Positions 30,817 to 40,285 of a DNA stretch of 52,422 bases are shown here, piece by piece. Origin of the DNA: CAG-390 sp045644325 (lineage in GTDB: Bacteria; Bacillota; Clostridia; Oscillospirales; CAG-272); assembly GCA_045644325.1 (NCBI GenBank), contig JAZRGT010000092.1, positions 1 to 52,422 of the forward strand, in the 5' to 3' direction. The translations under genes and the position numbers were made by a program. The notes under the pieces are model-generated. The model ran no database searches. It was given only the letters and a program-made list of their open reading frames with translations, and was not told where the DNA came from. Position 1 is the first letter of the stretch. Each line of letters opens with the position of its first letter.

Positions 30817-31994
30817 CAGATCTCGGGGATAACGATCTCAACCTCGCGGCCGCACTCTGCGGACTTCGCGATACCGTCGATGATCGCCTGGTTGTAGAGG
30901 ATCTGGGAGGAGGGAACGGGAGCGGGAGTGCCGTTCTTAACTGCATCGAGGAAGGTACGGATCTTGAGATCGAAGAGGCCTTCCTTCATCTTGATGATCG
31001 GGATCTCGGTCTCAACCTGCTGACCGCAAACCTCGTGATAGATCTTCATGGGGCCGCCAACCGAGCCGTTCCAGCACTCGGTGGAAGGAATGCGGAGACC
31101 GCCCTTGGTACCGAGGATGATGGTGTCACCGGGGGTGTCCATGTTCATTGCCCAAGCAATACGGAAGTCGAGGATGATACCGCCCTCGAGACGAACGAAT
31201 GCTGCTGCGAAATCGTCAACGCCGAAGAGCTTGGAGTATTCCTCTCTCTTGTCAGCGCGGTAGCCCGAGTAAGTGGGGCAGGTGCCGAAGAAGTTGGACT
31301 TGTAGCCCGAAACGGTGAGGGGCTTGGGATAGCCGATTGCGTTGAGAACCATGTCAAGGGAGTAGCATCCGATATCACCGAGAGCGCCGAGACCTGCGGT
31401 CTTGTCCTCGATGAAGGTGGTTCCGAAGGGAGTCGGAATACCGCGGCGGCGTCCGCCACCGGTCTGGATGTAGTAGATCTCGCCGAGCTCGCCCGACTGG
31501 CAGATCTTCTTGATCATCTGCATATTAGCGTCAAGTCTGGGCTGGAAGCCGATGGAGAGAACCTTGCCGCTCTCCTTTTCAGCCTTCATAACCTCAACAG
31601 CCTCGTCGAGGGTTACGGTGAAGGGCTTCTCGAGGAGTACGTTTACGCCCTTTTTGAGTGCGTAGATAGCGGGCTCTGCGTGCTGACGGTTGTAGGTGCA
31701 GATAGAAACTGCGTCGAGAGCGAGGCTCTCGTCGTCGAGCATTTCCTTGTGGGAAGCGTAATCGGACTTTGCGCCCTCGATGCCGTGCTTTGCAAAGAAC
31801 TTTGCAGCCTTGCCGGGAACGAGATCTGCGCCTGCAACGATCTCAACGTCGGGCTGGTTCTTGTAAGCGTTCATGTGAGAGTCTGCGATCCATCCGCATC
31901 CGATGATACCGATACGGAGCTTCTTTGCGGTGTCAACCTTGGTCTCAACCTGAGCCTCAAAGGTGTTAAGTCCTGCCATAGATTTGTCTGCCAT
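30816..31994 (-). CDS. Gfo/Idh/MocA family oxidoreductase, paralogue 2
   Basis: 392 aa. Rossmann loop GIIGCGWIA, EKPFTV and GALGDIGCYSLDMV are present. Very similar to the gene at 28477. A strong GGAGGAAAA site precedes the ATG. It forms a coupled unit with the esterase. Confidence 0.9.
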   Translation of the reverse strand: MADKSMAGLNTFEAQVETKVDTAKKLRIGIIGCGWIADSHMNAYKNQPDVEIVAGADLVPGKAAKFFAKHGIEGAKSDYASHKEMLDDESLALDAVSICTYNRQHAEPAIYALKKGVNVLLEKPFTVTLDEAVEVMKAEKESGKVLSIGFQPRLDANMQMIKKICQSGELGEIYYIQTGGGRRRGIPTPFGTTFIEDKTAGLGALGDIGCYSLDMVLNAIGYPKPLTVSGYKSNFFGTCPTYSGYRADKREEYSKLFGVDDFAAAFVRLEGGIILDFRIAWAMNMDTPGDTIILGTKGGLRIPSTECWNGSVGGPMKIYHEVCGQQVETEIPIIKMKEGLFDLKIRTFLDAVKNGTPAPVPSSQILYNQAIIDGIAKSAECGREVEIVIPEI

Positions 31995-32054
31995 TGTTTT
32001 TTTCCTCCAAAATAATGTATTTGGTTTTATTTGTTTAAATTTTGGTTTTTAGAT

Positions 32055-32396
32055 TTAATTTAATGCAAGAACGAAAAGAATTATGCCGATAATCATCAGA
32101 ACCGTGAAAAATACTATACAATTCTTGATCGTTTTTAACATATCCAGCTTTTTGTACATCAAGTATTCCATAATATCCTCTTGGGTTATATCCGGACGCA
32201 CAAGTCTGAAAAACTCGGAATTGTTTACATTACTCCAATCGTTATTGGTGCGCACATCTTCCGGCAATCTTTTACCTTGTTTCAAAAGGTCTTCGTACTC
32301 TTGGCTTTCCTTTTGAGTGCACAAAGCTTTTTCGTACAAATCATATTTCAAACGGTAATTATCAAGTTCTCGTTTTATTCTTCTGTTTGCTCTCAT
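32055..32396 (-). CDS. Small protein with C-terminal membrane anchor, hypothetical
   Basis: 113 aa. Residues 1-85 are charged and helical (RRIKRELDNYRLKYDLYEKAL), and residues about 90-112 form one hydrophobic helix. AAAGGAGG is a perfect ribosome site. No family recognised. It faces the inverted-repeat element at 32500 upstream. Confidence 0.72.
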   Translation of the reverse strand: MRANRRIKRELDNYRLKYDLYEKALCTQKESQEYEDLLKQGKRLPEDVRTNNDWSNVNNSEFFRLVRPDITQEDIMEYLMYKKLDMLKTIKNCIVFFTVLMIIGIILFVLALN

Positions 32397-32499
32397 TTTG
32401 TGCCTCCTTTGGATTGATAACCTGACTTTTCTGTCGGAAGTGAATCTTATGCCTATCAGGTGAAATCAGCTTTTCTGTTTTTTAGTGGTCGATATAATG

Positions 32500-32894
32500 T
32501 CCTCCTCATCCACCGGCGTACGCCGGTCCCCCTTCCCCGCTGGGGAAGGCTTATTTAGAGTCTCGCTTCATATTTCTAAGTATCGTTTGGAGGCTTAGCT
32601 GTAGAAAGCGGACATTCATAATGTGCAACACATCAGACTTTTAATGTAACATCGTAAGCAGTGTCCCTCGGCGGACTGCTGGAGTTATAGGTCAAATGAT
32701 ACGGTTACTCGTATTTTTGCCTTTCTGTACATCTATATCACTATAGCAGATGTTCGCAGTTAGCATCGGGTCTGACGGTTTTTCGCAGAAAAACGGAGGC
32801 GTAAGCCGACGAGGCAGAACCGACAGTTCGCCGTAAGGCGAACTATGCCTTCCCCAGCGGGGAAGGTGGCAGCCGAAGGCTGACGGATGAGGAG
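32500..32894. mobile_element. Inverted-repeat element (TTCCCCGCTGGGGAA type), copy with internal module
   Basis: The left end reads CCTCCTCATCCACC, a CCGGCGTACGCCGG hairpin, CCCCTTCCCCGCTGGGG and GGCTTATT. The right end reads TTCCCCAGCGGGGAA, GGCAGCCGAAGGCTG and GGATGAGGAG. Between GGGTCTGACGG and the right end is the same module found at 1913-2010 and 28193-28290. The roughly 200-bp core has no ORF. A DUF559 gene ends 39 bp beyond it. Confidence 0.65.
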
Positions 32895-32932
32895 AACGAA
32901 GTCTGTATTGCACAAAGGACAAGCGTACAAAA

Positions 32933-33310
32933 CTATTTTTTGGGTTTTAGATCATTTATTGTCAAGCCGAGATGCTTGAGAATATCATTGCATACTGCAT
33001 TAAAGTTTTTATTGAGATCAATATTTCTGTATCTCAAAACTTTTATATACAGTTTTTCAAGTTCAGCATCCCTTTCGGCATCTGCAGCCTTGTTTGACGG
33101 GAGGTTATGATAACTTCCGTCAAGCTCGATAACGATTCTTGCACTTGCGATATAAAAATCGACGATGTAATCTCCGATGTTCTTTTGTCTGTTGACCGTG
33201 ATGGGCAATCTTTTCAGAAAATCATACCAAAGATGTTTTTCCTCGGGTGTCATTCTTTTCCTGAGTGCCTGTGCCGTACCGACCAGCTTTTTGTTGTAGT
33301 TATATATCAT
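32933..33310 (-). CDS. DUF559 endonuclease-like protein, copy 3
   Basis: 125 aa from ATG 33310, which overlaps the glycerophosphodiesterase stop as ATGA; this coupling explains translation without its own ribosome site. It shows MTPEEKHLWYDF, IVDFYIASARIVIELDGSYH and VLRYRNIDL, clearly homologous to the copies at 2696 and 6320. It lies next to an inverted-repeat element, like copy 1. Confidence 0.8.
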   Translation of the reverse strand: MIYNYNKKLVGTAQALRKRMTPEEKHLWYDFLKRLPITVNRQKNIGDYIVDFYIASARIVIELDGSYHNLPSNKAADAERDAELEKLYIKVLRYRNIDLNKNFNAVCNDILKHLGLTINDLKPKK

Positions 33311-34695
33311 GGTAGAGGTATCGGTTCCTGCTTTGTCGCGGAGTAGCGGCAAAACAGTTCGATATTATCGGTGTAGACGGTTTTATAGCCGTCGTTATAG
33401 GTGGCCTTCCAGCCTGCCGGCTCATCCCCGTATTTTGCAAGCCGGTCGAATTTTGACTTGCGGAGCGAATGACTGCTCTGCGCGAGGTAGACGGTAATCT
33501 TTTTGATGAAGTCCCTGAACTCGGCGTCCTCGCTGTCATATCTCTGCCATTTGCGCATCATATCGTAGCCGAAGCTGTAGAAGAATGAGGATTTTGAGCC
33601 CGTTGCCTCTGCGAGGGGGTAGATATCCGTGTCGCGGTCGATCTTATCCGATACCTTGCAGTCGAAATGGATCTGTGCGCGGTCGCTAAAGAGGATAGCC
33701 GCCTCGTAAAGCGTTGGGATCAGCGACTCCGTGGGCTTGCCGTCGTAGAGAAGACGGAGCTCGCGAAGCTGCTCGTAGGTCCAATCCTCGATCCTCGGGG
33801 ATTTCGGGAGACCGTTTTTGCCCTTTTTCTTCTGCCAATCGGTGGTGCGCAGAAGGGTATCGTCGTGCATCAGCACCATTACGTTGTCCTTTGTCAGGCG
33901 GATGTCGATCTCGACCGCGTCCGCGCCGAGCATTATGGCGCTGAGTATCGCCTCGAGCGAGTTTTCGGGATAGTTAACAACGTCGCCGCGATGCGCGGAC
34001 GAGGTTATTCTTCCGCTCGGGCAGGTCAGCGCGTAGACCTTTTCGTCGTAATCAAGCATCCAGGGCTGAGGCGTGAAGCGAGCCGCCCACTTTGGGACGA
34101 AGGTGTCGGTGTGAAACGCGAGCGAATCAACGAAAAATCTGTCGTAATCGTATTCGTAAACGAAATCCGAGCCGAGATTTTCGATCCTGCCGTCGAAGAG
34201 CATTTCCGTGAAGACACGGACAGCCTGAACGGTTGCAAGCGGACCTCCGCCGAGGACGGCGATCTTGCCGTTCTTTATGCGGATAGTGTAGTCCATACAG
34301 CCGAGCGACTGCGCCGCTTCGATCGACTCGTCACGATCGGTCTCGCCGATCAGCAGCTCAAGCCGAGAGGGCTCCGTTTCAAGGTCGGTGGAGACGGCGG
34401 GGGATGCCTTTTCGGCTTCTGCGATCCTGTCCGCAAGCTCCTCTGCGGCGAGGCGCACCTTTTCGGGTGCTTTACTGCCGCAGATCAGGGTGTATCTGCT
34501 CGCGATAAGGGGGAGCGGAGCGTAGGTGCTCAGATCCTCCTCGGTGATCGCGGGCGCTTCTGTCACTTCCTGTGACGTTGGCGGTTCGTCTTCGATCGGT
34601 TCTGCCGTGCAGGAGACGGTGAGGACGATGAGCATCAATGCTATCAGACACGCCGTCAAAAGTCTCCCGCCGACGGAAATTTGTTTACAGCTCAT
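33307..34695 (-). CDS. Glycerophosphodiester phosphodiesterase lipoprotein
   Basis: 462 aa. Lipobox TVSC (C29). Residues about 65-190 form an alpha/beta module (YTLICGSKA...ELLIGETDR...YTIRIKNGKIAVLGG) resembling N-terminal domains of glycosidases such as GH67/GH20. The catalytic domain has HRG at 235-237, E262, D264 and HD at 277-278, the GDPD metal and acid-base set. It cleaves glycerophosphodiesters outside the membrane to glycerol-3-phosphate and an alcohol. It overlaps its neighbours by 4 nt on both sides. Confidence 0.9.
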   Translation of the reverse strand: MSCKQISVGGRLLTACLIALMLIVLTVSCTAEPIEDEPPTSQEVTEAPAITEEDLSTYAPLPLIASRYTLICGSKAPEKVRLAAEELADRIAEAEKASPAVSTDLETEPSRLELLIGETDRDESIEAAQSLGCMDYTIRIKNGKIAVLGGGPLATVQAVRVFTEMLFDGRIENLGSDFVYEYDYDRFFVDSLAFHTDTFVPKWAARFTPQPWMLDYDEKVYALTCPSGRITSSAHRGDVVNYPENSLEAILSAIMLGADAVEIDIRLTKDNVMVLMHDDTLLRTTDWQKKKGKNGLPKSPRIEDWTYEQLRELRLLYDGKPTESLIPTLYEAAILFSDRAQIHFDCKVSDKIDRDTDIYPLAEATGSKSSFFYSFGYDMMRKWQRYDSEDAEFRDFIKKITVYLAQSSHSLRKSKFDRLAKYGDEPAGWKATYNDGYKTVYTDNIELFCRYSATKQEPIPLP

Positions 34696-36455
34696 GGAAG
34701 TTGAATGGGCTTTTCGTTAGCCGCGACGTATTGGCTGAAATCGTAGATCTTGTTGGTGAAGGTCATCTTGTAGCCCTCGTTCCAAGCCTTTTTCCAGCCC
34801 TCGACGTGGTCGCCGTGCTTTTCGATCATCTCGAAATTACGCTTGCGGAGACCGTGTCCCGGCTTTGCGAGATATTTGGTCATTTTTATGAGGAAATCGG
34901 AAAATTCCTTATCATCCTTGTTGAGCGACTTCCACTGCTGCATCGCGGAGATGCCGTAGTAATAGATGAAGGATTCCTTTGAACCCGTCGCCTCGGCGAG
35001 AAGGAAGACATCCGAATTCTGATCGAGCTGATCTGCGACCTTGCAGTCAAAGTGGATCTGCGATCTTCCTGCAAAGAGGAGTGCCGCCTCGTACATCGTG
35101 GGGATGATGCAATCGGAGGCTTTGCCGCCGTAGAGAAGGCGAAGCTCACGAAGCTGCTCGTAGGTCCAATCATCGATCTGATCCGACGAGGGAAGACCGT
35201 TTTTGCCCGCCTTCGAGCTCCAGTCGGTGGTGCGCTTGAGCGAGGCATCGTGCATAAGCACCATTATATTGTCTTTTGTAAGGCGAATGTCGATCTCGAT
35301 GACGTCCGCACCCAGCATAATTGCGCTGAGGATGCCGGGGATCGAGTTTTCGGGATAGTTCTGAACGTCTCCGCGGTGCGAATCGGCTGTCATTCTGCCG
35401 TCGGGCGCGGTGAGGGCGTAAAGCTTTTCCTCATAATCGAGCATCCACTCGGCGGGGGTGAATTTATCCGCCCACACGGGAACGAAGGATTCGATGTTGA
35501 AGGCAAGCGAATCCGCGATCAGCGCGTGGTAATTGCTCTTGTATTCAAAATCACTGTCAAGGGTGGAGATAGTTCCGTCCTTGATCATCGAAATGAACTT
35601 TTCAACCGCCGACTGAGTTGCAAGAGGACTTCCGCCGAAGAGGACGATCTTGTCGCCCTTGATTCGGATCACGTAATCCATATAGCCGATGCCGTCGATC
35701 GAGGATTCCGCGCGGTCGGTCGCACCGATGAGGATTTCCTTGTCCGATTTGTCGGTGTCTTTATCATCTGCCGAAACCTTCGGCTTCTTGCCCGCAAACT
35801 CATTGAGCTTTGTGGCAAGCAGATTGGATGCGTTCCATACTCGGTTTGCAGCCTTTTGAGGGCAAATGATGGTGTATTCGTTCGCGATAACGGAAAGCGG
35901 CATACCCTCGCCCGTCAGACTCCACACATAGGTAAAGCCCTCGGAAAATTCGAGCGTATCGGCGCCGAGGAAGGCTTCGCTGAAATAGTTCAGCGCGGAG
36001 ACGAGAGCTCCCTCCTCTGTGCCCCAGATAACGATCTTTCCGTTTACGGCACGGATGACGTAGCCGTAGCCGAGATCCTTGTATTCCTCGGCGAGCGCGC
36101 GCGTTTCGGCGCGGTTGGTGCTGCCGATGAGGACCTCACGGACGTCGGAGGTGGATTCAACGGTTTTGTTTTCCTTGTTATCGCGCGACCAGTCGCTTTC
36201 TATTTTGATAGTCACGCCGAATTTTTCCTCGATACTGCGGCGCAGATCGATCGTTTTTTTCAGCGCATCGTTTCCGATGACGTCGGCGCGGATAAAGGCA
36301 TAATCGCATACTCCGGGCGCGGCGACTGTATAAATTTCAGCGACCTGCTCGGTTTCTGCGGTGGTTTCCGCGGGGTCTTCTACATTATCGCCCGCGCAGG
36401 ACGAGAAGAGAAGAAGCGCCGCGGCGGTGAGTGTCAAAAATTTGAGAAGCTTCAT
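34692..36455 (-). CDS. Glycerophosphodiester phosphodiesterase lipoprotein with duplicated N-terminal module
   Basis: 587 aa, lipobox FSSC (C20). It carries two copies of the N-terminal alpha/beta module (about 45-170, ending YVIRAVNGKIVIWG, and about 180-310, ending YVIRIKGDKIVLFG), then a GDPD domain with HRGDVQNYPEN, EIDIRLTKDN and LMHDASL. It is a close paralogue of the downstream gene, differing mainly by one extra module. Linked to a sugar-phosphate isomerase by a one-base overlap. Confidence 0.9.
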   Translation of the reverse strand: MKLLKFLTLTAAALLLFSSCAGDNVEDPAETTAETEQVAEIYTVAAPGVCDYAFIRADVIGNDALKKTIDLRRSIEEKFGVTIKIESDWSRDNKENKTVESTSDVREVLIGSTNRAETRALAEEYKDLGYGYVIRAVNGKIVIWGTEEGALVSALNYFSEAFLGADTLEFSEGFTYVWSLTGEGMPLSVIANEYTIICPQKAANRVWNASNLLATKLNEFAGKKPKVSADDKDTDKSDKEILIGATDRAESSIDGIGYMDYVIRIKGDKIVLFGGSPLATQSAVEKFISMIKDGTISTLDSDFEYKSNYHALIADSLAFNIESFVPVWADKFTPAEWMLDYEEKLYALTAPDGRMTADSHRGDVQNYPENSIPGILSAIMLGADVIEIDIRLTKDNIMVLMHDASLKRTTDWSSKAGKNGLPSSDQIDDWTYEQLRELRLLYGGKASDCIIPTMYEAALLFAGRSQIHFDCKVADQLDQNSDVFLLAEATGSKESFIYYYGISAMQQWKSLNKDDKEFSDFLIKMTKYLAKPGHGLRKRNFEMIEKHGDHVEGWKKAWNEGYKMTFTNKIYDFSQYVAANEKPIQLP

Positions 36456-37267
36456 CAGAGTATCGACTTAACGTATTCGATGCTCTTCTTAGCGCACTCC
36501 ATGGGGGTAAGACCCATAGAGGGCTTATCCTGCTCAACAACTACCCACTCTGCGCCCGAAGCGATCGCGGACTCAACGATAGCGGGGAAGTTCTGGATGC
36601 CGCTTCCAACGGGGCGGAACTCAAAGCCGGAGGGACGAGCGGGAGCCTTCTTGTCGATGCCGATGAGCTCGTACATATCCTCACTCTTTTCGCCGAAGAA
36701 GTCCTTGAGGTGAACAACGGGGCATCTGCCTGCGTACTTCTTGATGTACTCAGCGGGATTCTCGCCGCCGACGTTGACCCAGCAGGTGTCAAGCTCGGTC
36801 TTAAGGAGATCTGCGGGAACTCTCTCGTAGAGGATATCGAGGGCGTACTTGCCGTCGATGGTCATAAATTCGAAATCGTGGTTATGGTAGAGGAGCTGAA
36901 TGCCGAGAGCCTTTGCAGCCTTGCCGAGAACCTCGATGAAGTCAACGACGTAGTCGAAGTTTGCGTTGTCGGGTCTGTGCTCGGGGTTGAGGTAGGGAAC
37001 TGCAACGTACTTGCAGCCGATCTTTGCGTAGTCTGCAAGAAGGCCGTAGGGATTCTTGAGCATATCAACGAAGGGAACGTGAGCGGAAATCGGAACGAGA
37101 CCGATCTCGTCGCACATAGCGCGGATGTCCTCGGGGGAGTTGCCGTAAAGACCTGCGAACTCAACGCCGTCGTAGCCCATCTCCTTGATCTTTTCGAGCG
37201 TGCCGCGAAGGTCGGCAGCAGCGTCATCTCTCACAGAGTAAACCTGAATAGCAACAGGAAGCTTCAT
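36455..37267 (-). CDS. Sugar phosphate isomerase/epimerase (xylose-isomerase-like TIM barrel)
   Basis: 270 aa with QVYSVRDD, GYDGVEFAG, ISAHVPF, YHNHDFEF and VEQD segments, the AP-endonuclease-2 / IolE-like barrel. Histidine and acidic residues at strand ends bind the metal. First gene of an operon with the two GDPD lipoproteins and DUF559 copy 3. A reading is that it acts on the sugar or polyol released by the GDPDs. Upstream, a TTGTCT..TATTAT pair (about 37310-37345, minus) is a weak promoter candidate. Confidence 0.87.
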   Translation of the reverse strand: MKLPVAIQVYSVRDDAAADLRGTLEKIKEMGYDGVEFAGLYGNSPEDIRAMCDEIGLVPISAHVPFVDMLKNPYGLLADYAKIGCKYVAVPYLNPEHRPDNANFDYVVDFIEVLGKAAKALGIQLLYHNHDFEFMTIDGKYALDILYERVPADLLKTELDTCWVNVGGENPAEYIKKYAGRCPVVHLKDFFGEKSEDMYELIGIDKKAPARPSGFEFRPVGSGIQNFPAIVESAIASGAEWVVVEQDKPSMGLTPMECAKKSIEYVKSIL

Positions 37268-37419
37268 TTTTGTGTTCTCCTTTTGGATGAAAAAATAGTT
37301 TTTATTATAATATAATAATACAGATTAAGTATAAGACAAAAAGTGTTAAAATACAAGTCAAAAGATGCTGTTTGATAGACAAATGTTGCTATTTTGATGT
37401 TATCGGAGGGGGAGTAGAT

Positions 37420-37695
37420 ACTAGTTGCTGGTTACTGGTTACTAGTCGCTGGTTGAAGGTAAATTTTCGCTTTGCGAAAATTTTATACTGATAATTTTGT
37501 GCTGTGTTGATGATACTTCGCGTAGTGAAAGAACGGAACTTGCAAATTAAAAGATTCTCGGCTATTGTGAATCGAGCTTCACAATAGCCGAGAAAGGTTT
37601 ATATTCGTAATAAAATATCCGATTTTCGAGCAAAGCGAGAAAATCTTCCATCTACCGGCAACTAGTGACTAGTAACCAGTAACTAACAACTAATC
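37420..37695. mobile_element. Heptamer-array element H3 (CTAGTTG type, no gene)
   Basis: The left array in the comparison sense reads AACCAGC GACTAGT, then AACCAGT AACCAGC, then AACTAGT. The right array reads AACTAGT GACTAGT, then AACCAGT AACTAAC, then AACTAAT. They match unit by unit. Each is followed by AATTTTCGC..GCGAAAATT or GATTTTCG..CGAGAAAATC. The core contains a 17-bp hairpin, TCTCGGCTATTGTGA..TCACAATAGCCGAGA (37556-37593). The last heptamer provides the stop codon of the 37690 gene. Confidence 0.75.
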
Positions 37696-38922
37696 CTTCT
37701 TCTTCCCCGAAGAATGCTTCTTCGCCTTCAGCTTTTTCTTGAAGGGCTTGCTGATCCATACGCCTGCGGCGTCCACGCCCTTGGTGATCGCCTCGCTGAG
37801 GGGGTCGCTTTCCTCGGGCTCGGGCTTGACGGTCTTATAAACCGAGATGACGCCCGAAGCGTTCAGGCTTTGGAGGAGCGCGATCGTTACGGGGAGGAGC
37901 AGGATTCCGATACCGCCGTAGATGAAGTTGCCCGCGAGCATCGCGAAAAGGGTGAGGAAGGGATGCATTCCGACGCTGTCGCCGACGATCTTCGGCTCGA
38001 TGATCTGTCTTACTACACAGAGGATCGCCCAGAGAATGAAAAGACCGATTCCCGCGCCGACTTCGCCCGTGATGAAGCAGATGATCGCCCACGGAACGAT
38101 AACGAGTCCCGAGCCGACGATGGGGAGAATATCGAATACCGAGATCAGCACTGCGATAAGCGCCGCGTGCTTGAATCCGATTATCGTAAGTCCCAGAAAG
38201 ATCTCTGCAAAGGTGATGAGCATTATAAGCGAGTAGGAGACGAGATATTTTTTGAGAACGCGGCCGAGATGCGACTTGATGTTATGTAAGAGTCCGTTGT
38301 TCTTGTCCGAAAGCTGTCTTGTGATGAAGGCACCGATAGCATCGTAGTCAACGAGTAGAAAGATCGTCGCAACGATCATTATGACGATATTGAGCAGGAA
38401 GGAGGGGACGGAGACCGCAAAGTCGGTCAGCTTGCCGACGACAGTACCCGAAACGCTCATAACCGTGCTTCCGAGCGAGGAAAGGAGCGAATTTACGGAG
38501 GCGTCGAAGTCGATTGCCATTTCGGGGTCGAGGTTATAGATCATTTCCTGAATCTCGTCAAAGAGGTTGACGAGGAAGGGGCGCACCTGAGTCTGGAAGA
38601 AGGCGGGAAGATCCTTGATCCTGTCGGTAGCAAAGGCGGCGATTTCGACTAAAAGCCATATCACGATAACGCCGATCGTGCCGTAAAAAAGTATTACGAG
38701 AATGACGGAGAGTATTCTTTTATTGATCTTAAGCTTACTGTTGAGCAGTCTTACGAGAGGCAGAAGAATAGCCGTCACGATATAGGCGATGACAAAGGGG
38801 AAGAGAGCGGGGAGCGCGTATCTGACGAGTACGATGCTCATCGCGAAAATAAGAGCGAAAAAGGCAAAATTAATTAAAAACCTCTTGCGTTTTACGGTAG
38901 GGGAATGTTCGGGATTCTGCAT
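37690..38922 (-). CDS. AI-2E family transporter / YtvI-like membrane protein
   Basis: 410 aa with seven to eight membrane helices. The AI-2E hallmark DILPIVGSGLVIVPWAI and the FGxxGILLLPV-like IYGGIGILLLPV are visible. YtvI homologues are sporulation-linked in Bacillus. The C-terminal tail is strongly basic (KPFKKKLKAKKHSSGKKKD). AAGGAG precedes the ATG. It lies 18 nt after the YegP-like gene. Substrate unknown. Confidence 0.87.
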   Translation of the reverse strand: MQNPEHSPTVKRKRFLINFAFFALIFAMSIVLVRYALPALFPFVIAYIVTAILLPLVRLLNSKLKINKRILSVILVILFYGTIGVIVIWLLVEIAAFATDRIKDLPAFFQTQVRPFLVNLFDEIQEMIYNLDPEMAIDFDASVNSLLSSLGSTVMSVSGTVVGKLTDFAVSVPSFLLNIVIMIVATIFLLVDYDAIGAFITRQLSDKNNGLLHNIKSHLGRVLKKYLVSYSLIMLITFAEIFLGLTIIGFKHAALIAVLISVFDILPIVGSGLVIVPWAIICFITGEVGAGIGLFILWAILCVVRQIIEPKIVGDSVGMHPFLTLFAMLAGNFIYGGIGILLLPVTIALLQSLNASGVISVYKTVKPEPEESDPLSEAITKGVDAAGVWISKPFKKKLKAKKHSSGKKKD

Positions 38923-38940
38923 TTTGTACTCCTTAAATTT

Positions 38941-39321
38941 TTATTGTTCGCGCACTTGTGCGTAGCGCGCGTATTTTTGTATGGATTTTAAAACGTCAAG
39001 CGCGGCGGCTGGGGTTGCGAGATCGGGGCTTTTGCCGACGCATTTGCCGTTTTTGGCGTAGAGGGAGACGGTGTAAACTCCGCGCCCGCGCCGCTCCGCC
39101 TTGAATTTCGGATAACCGAGGGGCTCTGTCGGCGTGCCGAGACAGCCGACGGTGTCCTCAAGCGGACTGTCGCAGATGATGCGAAGCGATGCGATCGTCG
39201 CGCGGCAGAGATGCGCCGTGCTTCGCTCACCGCCGCGAAGAAGAAGCCGCGTTTCGGTTGATCGGAATTCGTAGTAAAAGCGACCGTCAAAGGTGCGCTT
39301 GATTTCGTAAAAGGCACTCAT
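38941..39321 (-). CDS. YegP-like (DUF1508) protein
   Basis: 126 aa. Two tandem YegP-type segments: YEIKRTFDGRFYYEFRSTE with a following helix, and FKAERRGRGVYTVSLYAKN with a helix. Function of the family is unclear. Overlaps the hydrolase gene by 4 nt. Confidence 0.72.
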   Translation of the reverse strand: MSAFYEIKRTFDGRFYYEFRSTETRLLLRGGERSTAHLCRATIASLRIICDSPLEDTVGCLGTPTEPLGYPKFKAERRGRGVYTVSLYAKNGKCVGKSPDLATPAAALDVLKSIQKYARYAQVREQ

Positions 39322-40283
39322 ATCTCGCCCTCGGAGAAGGTTATGACGTCCTCGCAGGGAAGCTCGTCGAGAACCTCAGCGATCCAGGCGTCGATCAGGG
39401 CGTAGGTGTCCTCCCTGTCGGTTTCGTTAAGGACCTCGTGGCGGGCACCCGGGATAAGTACGGTTTTAAGCTTTTGCGCACCGGCGTGCGCAAGTGCACC
39501 TGCCACGGCGCAAACGCCACGGCCGTAGCTGCCGACGGGATCGTCCTCGCCGCTGATAAGCAGTATCGGCATATCGGTCGGAACCTTCGTTGCCCAATCC
39601 TCGAAGCTGACCGCCTCAAGCATACGGAAGAGATCGCGGTAGCCCGAAACGGTGAATATGTAATTGCAGTATTTGTCGTTATTGTATTTTTCCACAACGC
39701 CACGGTCGCGTGTCAGCCAATCGGTGCGCAGGGCGTTTTTGCCGCACCGCTTTAAGTAGCCCGCCTGCTGTATCGAGCGGAGAAGCTTGCTTCTGTAGCG
39801 GTCGCCGCGCAGGAGTGCGACGAGGTTGGCAAGCGCAATTCCCGCGCCCGTCGGCGCACCGGGACCGCCCGTGCCCATAACGATCGCGCCCGCGAGGTTT
39901 TCTGCGTATTTCGTCAGGTAAATTCGGCAGAGAAAGGAGCCCATCGAGTGCCCGAGCAGGATCAGGGGCTTGCCCGCGTAGCGCTCGAGCAAGAGCTCTG
40001 ACATCGTTTTCAAGCCTTCAAGCGCGAGATCAACGCCGTCCTCCTTCGCAAAATAGCCGAAATCGTCCTCCGTCGCGGCACTTTCGCCGTGACCGGGGTG
40101 ATCGTTGCCCGCGAGGACAATGCCCCGGGAGCAAAGATGCTCGGCGTATTCCTCGTATCTGCCGACGTACTCGCACATTCCGTGCGAGATCTGTACAACG
40201 GCACGAACTTCACCCTCGGGCTCGTAGATGCGGTAGGCAAGAGTGCCGCCCGAATATTCAAATCTATCCTTGATAAGCTTCAT
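39318..40283 (-). CDS. Alpha/beta hydrolase, monoacylglycerol lipase / lysophospholipase-like
   Basis: 321 aa cytosolic hydrolase. Oxyanion region QISHGMCEYVGRY, DHPGHGES, nucleophile S113 in GHSMGS, acid in SGEDDPVG and histidine in GARHEVLNE. These match the PF12146 (serine aminopeptidase S33 / PldB) group acting on glycerolipids. Two-base gap from cca. Confidence 0.9.
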   Translation of the reverse strand: MKLIKDRFEYSGGTLAYRIYEPEGEVRAVVQISHGMCEYVGRYEEYAEHLCSRGIVLAGNDHPGHGESAATEDDFGYFAKEDGVDLALEGLKTMSELLLERYAGKPLILLGHSMGSFLCRIYLTKYAENLAGAIVMGTGGPGAPTGAGIALANLVALLRGDRYRSKLLRSIQQAGYLKRCGKNALRTDWLTRDRGVVEKYNNDKYCNYIFTVSGYRDLFRMLEAVSFEDWATKVPTDMPILLISGEDDPVGSYGRGVCAVAGALAHAGAQKLKTVLIPGARHEVLNETDREDTYALIDAWIAEVLDELPCEDVITFSEGEI

Positions 40284-40285
40284 TT

